Assembly: GCA_036345935.2 (NCBI GenBank)
Contig: JADWOT020000006.1
Location: 8,778,519-8,842,518 of the forward strand
DNA length: 64,000 bases
DNA from: Taenia hydatigena
Lineage: Eukaryota > Platyhelminthes > Cestoda > Cyclophyllidea > Taeniidae
Direction of reading: 5' to 3'
Position numbers and translations under genes: made by a program. The notes under the pieces were generated by a model. The model had not been told where the DNA came from. It ran no database searches and worked only from the letters and a program-made list of their open reading frames with translations. Each line of letters begins with the position of its first letter. Position 1 is the first letter of the stretch. Of the stretch, positions 23,661-35,600 are shown in pieces.

Positions 23661-26600
23661 TTAGAGTGATCGTTGGCTTTCAAAAAATGCAGGGTAGTAG
23701 GATTCCACACAAGAGTCTAGGGCGTCTCTAAGACTGCAAGCAGCCTTGTTGAGAGCTTCAGTGACGACTGGAACCTAAAAAGAAATAAGAGACGGTAAAA
23801 AAAAAAGAAAAAGCCACTTCCCATAATGAGGAGGTGGGAAGAGAAAAGCAATGTAAGTTATCACCGAGGTAGGTGGAAACAGAATTTACGGCTGCCAAAG
23901 CATGTTACAGGCCAACCTGAGACGGCATTAATAGAGTCTTTTTACTAAGCATTATGCCATCATCGGTGAAATGGGAAGGGCATTCACAGAGTGAAACTAA
24001 AATGGAACAATTTTCAACAGAGGTATTGCACAAATTGGAGGCAAGCGTTCAGATAATAACATTTTAAACTACCGGTAAACTTGTAACCATAACCACAATC
24101 CGATGCAACATTATAAGATTGGTAAAATATCAATTTTCATCACAAAGTCGCATAAGATAGGAATGCACACGATCGCAATGCCTTTTGGCTACAAGTTACA
24201 ACTAAAACAGCCTGACATTTGTGGTCCTTCCTGTCTGACATTTCCTTAGATGCATCAATTATGCCTCAGCGACACCATCAAAGCCCTCTATGCAAATGCA
24301 CTTTAACCAAGCAATCTTAGAAGTGTTGACCAGAGGAGAAATAATCCCAAAAATGAGGCAAAGTAGAAGCCATTTTCTTGAGTAAAGGCAATAGTAAACA
24401 ATCGGTGTTTCGAAGAGCACGTAGCACCTAAATTTAAGATGGGGTAAGGAGCAAATGCCATCATTCGATTCAAATCAGTTTGCAATTCGCCTTGATTAAT
24501 AAAATCAACCTCAAATTCCTTAGACCAGGCGCAGGTATCTGCAGTGAATGCATCAATGTCGCGAATCCAAACATTAATAGGTCTTTCCGCGAGTGTTTCC
24601 GAGGCCTCAAGGCATCGACGAAGACGCGCAAGACCGTGGAAGACGCCGCACTGGCCCTCCGCGTTGTTAGCGTCATCCATTGGGACATCTTCGGCTGAGA
24701 GATTCGAGGAGCACACGGGACAGGTGATGGAGGCGGTGAACCAAAATGCCTCCGGATGACAAAGAAGACTCAGCAAAATACGACACCCAGACTAGGAGGA
24801 AAAATGCGCTGTAACTCACAAAAGGGATAACATGTAGGGGCCCTAGAGAAATCAGACCGCCAAATGGATTTTAATTTAGTTTGAAGTTTACGTATACCCA
24901 CCCTTTGAGATTATGATTCTGATAAATAAAAACCCATATGAATTATATCAAAAATAAATGGAAGGACAGCACATTAAGGTCATCCCGCAGACAGAAAATT
25001 GAGGCACAGGAGGACATAACTACTCTTATCGACACGGAAGTTGCCGGATGTACTCAAAGGGGAGCTTTGTAAAGTGCCTTCGCTTAAAAAAGTGGCACGA
25101 CGTCGAGATCATGAGTCAGACACCAGCTCTTCCAACTGTTCTGAAGTTACGCATTCTTCCTCTACACACTAGGCGGCTGATCGTCAAATAACAACAATGA
25201 AAAGGTGTATCTTCCGATGGGATATGGGCAATGCTACCCAAGAACAGCGCAATTTGATTGGATGAGTGGATTGGTGTGTAAATTTTATTTAATGAAATAA
25301 TTTTAATGAAAACAAACAATTGTCAGCCACGTATGAGATAGGTGTAAGGTATAATCACTTCCAAGTCAACAAGTAACCTTAAAAAAGTCCCATTTACAAA
25401 GCACCATCTGACTTAGTGATAGCCAAACGTGAAGCAGTGCAAAAATAGCCACTTTAAGATGAATGCAGAGAAACACTGGATAGAAAGAGGCACAACCGTG
25501 TTTACCACTTTGCACGCACTAATGCACCAGGTACATCACGTTTGGTGTGAGTGAGCAAGGAGGATGAAAGCAGCGAAACGTCGCTGTGATTTATGCGGCC
25601 TTTAAGCAAAAAGGCGCAGCCCGATCTAAAATTGGCCAATAGCACAAACATCTGTCGACTCAATCCCAAAGTCATAACTAACAAGCTCAGCACAATAATT
25701 TTTTATGCTAAGAAGTCGATAAGAGGTGAGCTAAAGTTGAATGCATTACGTAAGCTTAGCTTTTTAAAACTCCCTGCCTACATCTGAATGAAAGGATACT
25801 AAAGCGCTCACCTTAAACTGTTCGTGAGTCCAAATGGAGGGCTGGACGTTGGTGGTGGATGATACCTCAGTACAGACATCGCGAATTCGACGGGGCGGAG
25901 CAGAGGGCGATTTGACAATATTGATGGCAGTCGATGGGCAGAGGGAGCAGGTCCAGCGTCGACTACGCAGAGATACTGAATCGAGGCGTGGCAGGTGGCA
26001 CCGTGGGTGGAAAGCGCGCTGGCAGTTTGCGCAAACCGCCAAAAGACCAGAAGAGTGACAGACTGCACAACCGCCACTGAAGAGTGCAATGTCGACTGGC
26101 CTCTCACTGGTATCCATACCACCACTACCGCCATCACAACCTTCGCTCTGATCAATCGTTTCCGCACTTTTCTGATATTGCACGTCCGCGTCAGACAATG
26201 GCAGAAAACGTGGACACAGGAATGATACACTCCTTGAGACAATTTGCCTCAAGATTTGAAAATTGCAAAAAAAAGCAAATTTATTTTGGGTGGAAATCTT
26301 AATAGAGGACTGGTCCCCAAGACCAAAATCGAAAAATAACCCACTCGAGTTAATATATATCGGCTAGAAATTTTTAACAAAAAAATAAAATGTACCTTTG
26401 CAATTTAAGTAACAAATGTTATATGAGCATAAACGGTACAAAAACACGGATAATTTACGACAAAAACAAATCCAAACGGAGGTATGAAAGCCATTTAAGC
26501 ACCAGTTAATTGCCCAAAAAACAACAAATAAGTGCTTTTGAGGAAATTTGAGACAAATATAATTTTGTCAAATGGTTCTGATGGGTCCCTACTGAATGGA

Positions 26601-28324
26601 TTGGGAGACGAAACAAACCTCAGGAAGTCCTTTTAAAATCCAGTCATCAGCATCTTGACCGGAGGTCCAGCAGACAGAAGATACGAGCTGAGCAATTTCA
26701 TCAGACGGACGGTTAGGGAGGAAAACAACGCGAGAGGTGGCAGATTTGCGCCAACCACTCACCGTCTGCACATCCTCAACCTCCTTGGCTGCTGCTGATG
26801 TCTCCACGCTGCCGTCTGCTGACACGATACTAACCTGCTTTGCCAAACCCTCTAACCGTTCCTCCAGACAAATTGCCAGTTGTACCAGACTTGCAGGATC
26901 CTTTCCCTCGTTGTCGACGAGGCAGTGCGACAGACGCAGTGTGTAGTCAATGCGCTCCTGAACGTAAAAAGCACTTGAAGGAAGTTTGAACAAATGTCTG
27001 AGGGCTAGTTTAGAAAAAGGAAACCAAGTTAAAGTGAGTGAAGAATCTCACGGAAAAAAAAGGAATGATGGCTAAAAAAATCAAATTTATGCAGGTAAAA
27101 TATGAGCCTATAAATCGATAATCAGTGAGAATGATAGCCCAAAGTCCATCAAACATTTTCGCAATGATATTTAAATACAAAAAGTAGGCAAACAAACCAT
27201 CAGAGTACGCATAACATCATAAGCTTTCGCTAGTCTGTCAATGTGAGTCTGGGCGATCTTGTCAAGTTCCACATCAAGACTTTCCCTATTTTTATTAATG
27301 GCATGGAAAAGAGCGTCGAGGGACCGGCGGAGAGAGACCTTTGCGGCATCAACACTGGCAAGGAGGGCGGTAGGAGCCCGTTTAGCTGTACCCAGGAGAG
27401 TCTTCAAATGTTCCATCTGCTCCTCAAGAGAGCGCATCGAGGCCAGTAAACCAGGACGGAGGAGCTCAGCCTTTTCTTTTACCCATCTGTGCCCACCGTG
27501 GTCGCGGTGCACCGACAACTGGCAGTCGCGACAGGTCAACACACCACATGTCTCACAAAACAGTTCTAGAGATTCTCGCGGATGGATCTCACATTTCAAA
27601 CCTAACATGGCAAAAATAGATCAACTGCTTAGGTGTTTTAATCAATATATACTCAAAACATTGAATTAAGTATTAAAGCTGACAAGCAAAGGCACAGCGA
27701 ATAGCTGTGAGCAGCTCATTAAGTCAACTGGGGAAAGCGACAAATGGGCACTTGCAAGTGGAATGTTGGAAAAGGAATTTGTCTGCAAAGTCGAGGGGCT
27801 AGTGTCCTGATTGCAAAAATACAAACGACGATTCCCAAATAAGAATCTCCTTACCAAAGCCATAGCAAGAAGGTAAGCCCAAATCATATAAAAGTTTGAC
27901 AAAATACCTTTGTCTCCACAGTCTCCAACTATGTTTATCGTGTGCGACCTAAATGGTGGCATTCTATTGTGACCCTTGATGCATTCGGTACAGAGCCACT
28001 GATTGCATTGTTTGCAATGACCCTGTGAAACATTGGACTCTCCACCTTCAGAGCACCACATACAATTGGGTGTTTTGTTCTGAGAATTCATTTTGCACAG
28101 GGCCCCATTTACGAATAACTACCCAAAAACCAGTAAGTATACAAGCCAACCTTGTTGCTGGCCTTATTGCATCGACTGCAAATATATCTATCCGAAACTG
28201 TTATTTTATCTACGCAATCATTGCAAACAGTGTGCAGGCATTGTGAAAATAATCTTGAGGCCTCCTGCGAACCGCAAACACAACATTCGAAAAGCTGATG
28301 TGACAACTTTGGGTCCTTCTTCAT
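23661..28324 (-). CDS. TIF1: TIF1-family chromatin regulator (RING, B-boxes, coiled coil, PHD, bromodomain-like)
   Basis: Homologue of the animal TIF1 group (TRIM24, TRIM28, TRIM33; fly bonus), nuclear cofactors with a RING ubiquitin/SUMO ligase module and a histone reader pair. Eight exons close in phase to 668 residues: 28324-28151, 28079-27908, 27601-27198, 26957-26619, 26171-25812, 24791-24428, 23996-23917, 23774-23661 (stop TAA). Exon 1 is the RING (CCVCGSQ, CLHTVCNDC, CSRC). Exon 2 is B-box 1 (CMWC, CKQCNQWLC). Exon 3 is B-box 2 (CEIHPRESLELFCETC, HRDHGGH) running into the coiled coil, which continues in exon 4. Exon 5 is the PHD finger (CAVCHSSGLLAVCANC, FHPRC, WTCSLC). Exons 6-8 form a bromodomain-like fold starting CRILLSLLCH, with a long insert containing CPVC and a last helix ending VESYYP. 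The bromodomain's conserved asparagine block is not recognisable. A single TIF1 gene seems likely here, so orthology to one vertebrate paralogue is not claimed. Confidence 0.87.
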
Positions 28325-29654
28325 GATAGCTGCACCAAATCAACAAACACCACCCCAACTATTGATAAGCCGTCTATGTAACTAATCAAACAGCGCAACC
28401 TCATTCCTACTATTTTAAAATATTTATGTGGATGAGCAAAAAAATCATGAGATTATAACAAATGTTGTAAATTTAATTTATCGCCAACTCTTGGTACATT
28501 AAAAATATATTTGCTGGTTTGTCTAAGACCGTGTCATTTAGATTCACTGCAACGACCAAAAGAAGTTGCTATATAATGCATAACTTAAAGCACTGCCGAT
28601 TTTTAAATAATGCACTCGCATTTATAAAATTTTACAAAAATTTTCAAATGTAAGTTTTGCTTTAATTTATGCTTATTATTTGGGCCTTAAAGAGATGTTG
28701 GCAGCAATTTCTAAGTCACAGCAATATAATGGAAAATGTTGACCTTAAAATGTGTTATAATTATCCAATTGCCCGTCGTCTGTTTGCGCAGATTTAATGT
28801 GAATAGTCGTGTCCAATGAGCGTCAGGCATTTCGCATGACTCCTTCGAGTAGAGGAATTACCACAAAGCGTTATGGATATTGACAGTCGACCCATCATAT
28901 ATTGTAATTACGGATAAGTAGATACTTAATTAAATATTTTGCAAAGAACTATGTAACTGCAACGTCTAATGCTGCTGTAGGGTCCGTTCGTGCATTCGAT
29001 TTGGACTGTTGCACTTGTTCTGTTTGCATAGTTCCACGTTTGGTAATTTGCCATTAACGCTTTTGGCTAATACAAAAACATATAATTGTGTTGACAAGGG
29101 TATAAGCTCTGTCACTATACTATAGTGACTTCCCTCTGTTTATTTGTTTTTGGGATATTCTGACGCTAATTTAGTTGTCTATTTGCAAAGAAAACTTTTT
29201 TAATGCGTGGGAAGTGTGATTACGCTTTTCTTTGACTGTTTTTTTTGCTAGCGGCTTTGTTTTTATTATTGCTTCTTCACTTTCTATGCTCGGTTTTCAG
29301 AACGGTGTACCTATTTTTCTCCATAACATTTTAGCTGCCTACAGTTTTAACAAAATGTGGATCGACTAAATTAGCATTAGTTTTAGCCGATCTTCTTTTT
29401 CGATTCCATCTGAACAACTTGGAGAGCATCTTTTTTGTGCGAAGTGTTGGATGGTATGAATGTAACCATTGCCCATATTTTTAAGTGCTTTTAAGTCTTT
29501 TCATTGTCATAGAGTTGAATTGCCTGTGGTAATATAAGCTGCTCTTCTAAAATTGAATGTACATCATTGGCTAAAGTTTTATCATGAAAACTAAAAGTTA
29601 AACAGAATTAGAAGTCATTTTATGTATGGTATCTGCTTATCTTCAACTCTGTAG
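28325..29654. other. Shared upstream region of TIF1 and TRAPPC10
   Basis: AT-rich, 1.3 kb, between the TIF1 start codon (minus strand) and the first readable TRAPPC10 exon (plus strand). The TRAPPC10 initiator exon must lie here, since its first readable exon starts in phase 1, but I could not pick it out. It probably holds both promoters. Confidence 0.45.
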
Positions 29655-32600
29655 ATTATGGAGATGAATCAGCGAAGGATCATGTTCGGGAATTTCGTTC
29701 CTCTGGACTGGCAGCCCAGCCTGTTCATTGGAGTCGTCGCCCGAATCAGCCATCTCGAATCGTTCATGTTGATCCAAACTTTCTGCCATTGCACCTATCA
29801 GCCGATGGGAATAGTGATTTTGGCAACCAATCAACTTATCCTGCTATCTACATTTTCTTTTGTCCGAACGTAAATGTCTGCACAATTGGCAGTTTTCAGT
29901 ATTTTTTCTAGAATGTCTTTTGCATAGGTTTACTTTTTTGTCCTCTGTTTTGTCCTTTTTTATTGATCTTGTAAATGTGCATTTTGAAACAGATTAAATT
30001 AGGCTTCATAAGATTTGTTGGTCGAGTTCTTTTTATACCACGTTTTAATCACATTTTTATGCAAAACCTCTCGCTCCTACCCTAACATTTAGGATCCTCA
30101 CTACTATGCAGATCATGGGATGAAAGACTTTGGCAAATGGTTTGGCTTTTTGTCATCAAATAAACTGGAAGAGTGGCTTGTCATCACAATAACAGATAAA
30201 TCGAGGAAGATATCCTCAAGAAATTCTGTGGCCACAAAACTGAAGAATGACTTCTCAATCAACTTTCTTGATCAGTAAGCGTACTCTCGTACAGACTTCC
30301 GTATTTGCAACTTAGATTCCTTTTAGATTTTTTTATCAAAAGGATGTATATTAATTAATGGATGTCATTGAATTAAAACTTATTTTGTACTGATTGGTTA
30401 AAAGCTATTATGCTACAATTCTAGAATCTGTAACTGCTTAAGTGCGATTTCTCCAATTTCTCAATTTTATTTATTATTCCAGTGCCACACAAAAACTTGA
30501 ATAATTTGGATTGAAGCAGACACTTTAAATGAAACAAGATCAACAATAAAGTTAATCGTTGACCGTTCCTCTTGGTACCGAATACAGGCACTCGTGAATT
30601 TCATGTGATCAGATTTTGAGTATGCGCAATTTCACCTCAAAAATGGGATCAAATTCTTGTGCGATAGCTGAGTATCGTTTCCTTTTAGCTTGCATGACCT
30701 TCCAAGTGACTATGAAGCCTACCCGGGTACTTTGCAGGCACTGAATGTCAAGCTTCGGAATGCTGTTATACGGGTTTTCAACACCACCCTCGATGCAATG
30801 GATAATCGAGCAGAAAAATTGGCAGCGAACCAACAAGATAAGGATTGGGATTTTATGGACTATTTTCTTTGCATGGTACGGCTATTTTGGTTTTTCCTTG
30901 CAAACCGACGTCTTTGTTTTTGTTTTCACTTTCCATGCCTAAATTTTATTGCATCTTGATGTTTCAACTGCTCGTTGGACAAAGTATGTCATTATTTATC
31001 ACTGACTTCATTAACTACCACTGGTATTTCGTTCAAACTAACTCTTTAGTAAAAGTACTGACTTTTTGAATTCTTATCCTTCACAATTTTGCACATTTTG
31101 TGGTGAGTTAGTTCGCTCCCGATTGTTGTTTATGGTAAATTCTTGCTTGGTCATGTGTTTTTGGTTGACAACCAATTTCTCTTGGGTCTCCGCGTTTCCA
31201 CCCATCTCATAAAAATAATTTGCGTAGTGTGCTAATTTGTTTTGTGCTCTTTTCATTGTGCCGGTGATATTTGAGCAGTCTAAAAGTTAAAATAACATAG
31301 CTGATTAAGGAAGCATCCTAAGTTTTGGAGAAACGTGGGGTAAATGAAGGTATAGTGATCCTACATTAGTGTAGTGCTGCAATTTTTTCGTGATTTAAGA
31401 AAATCATCCACGTCATTTGCATTCACCACAGGTTCACTTGCAGCACGTAGATTAACATTTTGTTGGATGGGCCTGCTTCAAAATCCTGGATACCTTTCAT
31501 AGGTGTTTTCGCACCATTGCTGCTACTAGTGCTGTTTTTGTCACAAGTGTTGTTTTGGTTGATTTCAAGTACGCTTCGAAGTCACTGCACTCCGGGTGAA
31601 TGCACCCAAAGGGTTTAAATGCCTCCTAAGGATAGGTTGAAACACATTTGCGCTGGTGTGTTATAAAATGTCCCTCCAGAAGTCTACTGTTTGGGGTGAA
31701 AGTTGATTAACCTGCTCCTGAATCGTGCTGAAAGCAAATGGGTGAGCTTCAGGTCAAGTGCATCATTTTCCAAAGGGAACACGACTTATTTCCTTCAATG
31801 CACTGTACAAGACAGAGCACAATGTTTGCCTAGTTGGTGCGAATATCTCATCTGTTGCAGGAGGAGATTGCCTCTCTCTACAGCTGCATGAGTCTCTATG
31901 AGGAAGCCCTGGAGTGTATAGAGAAGGCGGAGAATTGTCTGTCCAGCGCGTTGGCCAACGCGGCTGGAAATGGTCTGTTCCTTTCATTTATTGACACGTT
32001 CCCTTTATTTAGTTACCGGTCTAGCCCTTTGTCTTGATAAAGTAAAACAATCACTCCTCAAATTCGTGCCCTGACTGATGCATAAGTTTACGTATGTTTA
32101 CAAATCCTGTGCAATGATCAAATAATGAGCATACATGCTCAGATGAGGAATTTCCTTCCTTTAAGTGCGTAAGCTTTTGATGTAAGAGTTCAAAAGTGGC
32201 GATGCTCAGCACTGTGGAGTAAAAATCCAGCAGCATTTGTACAAAATCATTGCCACAAGTTCTAACATGTGCAGCATTACTGCGTCGAGTCCCCTGTGAA
32301 ATGTGATCGTTTTGTGCCAAGGGATGTTGCCTCTGTGTCAGATTCTGCTATACATTGACCCAATATGACTAGAAAGTTAGCATTTTCACGTTCTCGGTAT
32401 CGTTATGGGTTCATTTTATTAGCTTTATTAATTTCAATGCTTGTGCTACCTTTGCTGTTGATGCGCTTTGCGCTGGATTTTTTATTCCTCAGGAGTCAAT
32501 AGGTGGGTGCGAGACCTGCTGTCAAATAGTTGTGAGAACCTGTTAGCCGATCCAACCATCATCTCCACCTACGCCAGTCCTCAGAGAGTGGAGCGGGTGC

Positions 32601-35600
32601 GGCGACGCAAGGCCAACCTCTTTGAGCTGCGTGCCCATATTCTGACACGTGAGTGCGCCCTCCTGCAGGTCCTTGACCGCATCACTGAGCTGCCGGCCTG
32701 CGCCGTTCGCAACATCCGCCTCTGCACCAAGGAGGCTCGTGACCTCAAGGCGAGTCCATTCCTCCCCCTCCCCTCTCGTCCTCTATTCTCCTCTTTGAAG
32801 AGAACTCACCTTGAATATTTTTCAAACTTTCATTATTTGGTGTATGAACGAATGGAATGACTGTTTCGGAATAAATGAGTGGATTCTAGATAGGTGGGTG
32901 GATTTTAGGTGTTGAATGGCTAGTCCAAATGGGTCAACTAATTTCCTCACCTATTTTACCAATTCTTCACTGAGAAAATCCTGGTTTGTTTGTGAATTTG
33001 AATTTTTGGCCTTCTTCCGTGGGGTTCGTAGTCGGGCTTATGGACTTTGGCATAACTTGTGGTACCTGAACTGCTGTTTTTCTGGAATTATATGAGAAGT
33101 TCCGTATTTAGCTATGCTTGTGTGCCGATGCGCAAGTACCAGGCATCGAGCATTGTCCTAGTTCGGCCATCTGTCCTCACACTGGCTTCAGTAATCGCAC
33201 CGCTTGGTAACCTTTATTGGTTTTTTGGTGGCCTCAAACGACTGCTCAATTCACGATTGAAATTCTTAGCCCTTCTTAATTGAATGTTGGTAACGTGGAA
33301 GACGCATATGTGTGACGGAACTGATTTTCAAACACTAACTTACCGCCGATTGCGAATTTTTAATGTCAAAGCGTATGGAAGTAGAGTCACACACCGATCT
33401 GTGTTGAATGTTCTTTGCATTTTTGACAATGTCTTATGCCGCATACGTTTCCTCTCCGTAAAAAAAAGCCAAAATAAAACTACAGCCTTTACTTGGCACT
33501 ACTTTTCTCTCATCAGGTGATGGTGCCGACTCTCCAGTTATACTTTTGGATTTTTATTTCCGCCCTTCAAACACTGGAGATATTTTGCCGCGGAACACCT
33601 TGTGTACCGAAGACCGAAGATTTCACACACCTTCGATGCAAATTTTTGCATGCCAATAACCTTCCGCAACACCCACTTTACAGTGGCACCGCCCCTGCAG
33701 CTGTCAATCCAGCTAGCGTTTTGAGTACTGACGAAGACTCTAATTGTCCATCAAATGCATCTGAGTTAAGTGCCTCGACTCTCATTTCGGCGCGCTTCAA
33801 GGCGATGGAATCGTTGGATCTGCTGGAAGATGTTTCTCTACAGACCGAGGGCACATTTAACGTCCTTGCTCGAGCCGTCCTGGCATCTGTGGCGGCCGAC
33901 GATCACGCTAGATCGGGCCGTACCACCTTGCAGAGCCAGGCCCTTGTTGGTACGAGTCGATGGACGGTTGACTTATGGCGGCACGCCTGTGTCGCCTTGG
34001 CCCGTCTCGGTCGCTGCACTGATCTCTGGCCCGATCCAGCGCGCCGCACCCGTGACGCACACTCGGACTCTCCACGAAATGCTATGCTTCTCTCAATCAT
34101 AGACTCGCTGAATAACTTCACTAGTCGCAGCCCCAGCACCCCGGAATCTACGCGCTCCAGCTTTGTCGGCTCATTTGGCGCCCAGCTGTCCATCGCCTTT
34201 GTCTCACCAGAGTCTTTTGCGGAGGTTTATCGCAAATTTGTTGGTGTCTGCATTTTTTTCCAAAGTTGTTCGGGGGCAAAACGTGGCTCAGTTTGCATGT
34301 CTCTGGAGCTGGCCGATTTCTATCGGTGCGCCCTCCATTATTCATGGCGCTAAGTTCTGTGTTAATTTTTGCTAATGCTTCTCTATCGTAGTCTGCCAGC
34401 TGCCACCTTTTTCCCTTTTGCATTCATGAATTCAAATGAGTACCTTGAGACTTTAAAATGTATTCGTTTTTAGTATTAAATTAATTTCTGCACTTTTCTC
34501 ATGATCTTACATTAATTCAACTAAAATGGCTAATTAAAACCCTATAAGATCAACTTTATTACAATCGAATTCTTCCTCGGTTAAGTGGTCATAAGTGCAT
34601 CCGCAGACGCATCCGTTTGAATGAATTCAAATGTACTATTAAGCTTTTATTGTATTGGCTAATCCACAATGACGTCTTCAGCTTCGTTAGTTGCGATAAC
34701 TTGCGATCATGTGCACGTTTCTGCTATTCTGCTAACAGCAATAAAAGCTGCTACAATACACTTGGCTGATGTTAAGTGTGAGGTTTAACCAATTGGGAAT
34801 TCCGCGCCCTCCGCCTCAACTAACCTTTCTATGTTGTCTACCTTTTTTGCTTGAATTATTGGCGCGGGTGCTAAAATCCATCGACCAATACAAGAATCGA
34901 GAATGAAATCTTATGAGAGGCGGCTGGTGATGCTGTGAGATGGGCAATGCGCTATAATTTACTTAATTTGGTTTTAGAGATGCCGGAAAGTTCTTAAAAG
35001 CGGAATCCCTGTATCACCGAGCCACAAAGATCCTTTTGAAGGAATCTTGGACTGAGCTTGCAACCTACTCTCTCCTGCAGCAGGCCTTTTGTCAGGGGGT
35101 CCAATGGAGAACTGAGAGTGTCGACTCTATAGAAGCGTCTGTTTTCAGACGGTTGGTTCCTTTATCTTCTAAAATACTGCTCTCACAATTATGATACTAC
35201 TTTGCACGTTGCCGATCACTTTCTATTTTGGAACGTTCGGCATCAAAAATAGTTTTGTAAATCTACTTGTTAGCTTACACTGCGTTCCACGATTTGATGG
35301 GAATTATGACCCTCACCCAGAGAAGTCCTATTGAAATGTTACGATGTAGGTAAGAGATATTTCCGACTAAGTATTTATCATCGAAGTTATAACCTGTGAT
35401 AGGTGTTTACTAATCTAAGAATCCCAAAAAAAACTATATTCAAGTTCAGTCATTTACTTTTACTTGGCTGCATATTATTTTCAAACCGTTTCTATAGTGC
35501 TCCATGTTTTTTCTGATCTTGCATGGCCTCATTAAAGTCAAAATTGAAGCTGTTTTACTACTCTTTGTATCGCTTTTCTGTTCCTTTTGAGAGCATATGA

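Noticed and set aside
24303..24427. Hydrophobic tail after the TIF1 bromodomain exon that looks like a membrane segment
   Set aside because: It is intron read-through. A donor at 24427/24428 joins in phase to two further exons ending in a stop at 23661.
25100..25700. Minus-strand frames near 25.1-25.7 kb with splice-like edges, considered as extra TIF1 exons
   Set aside because: The PHD exon (ends 25812) joins directly in phase 0 to the bromodomain exon (starts 24791) with the family-typical sequence across the join, so no exon is needed there.
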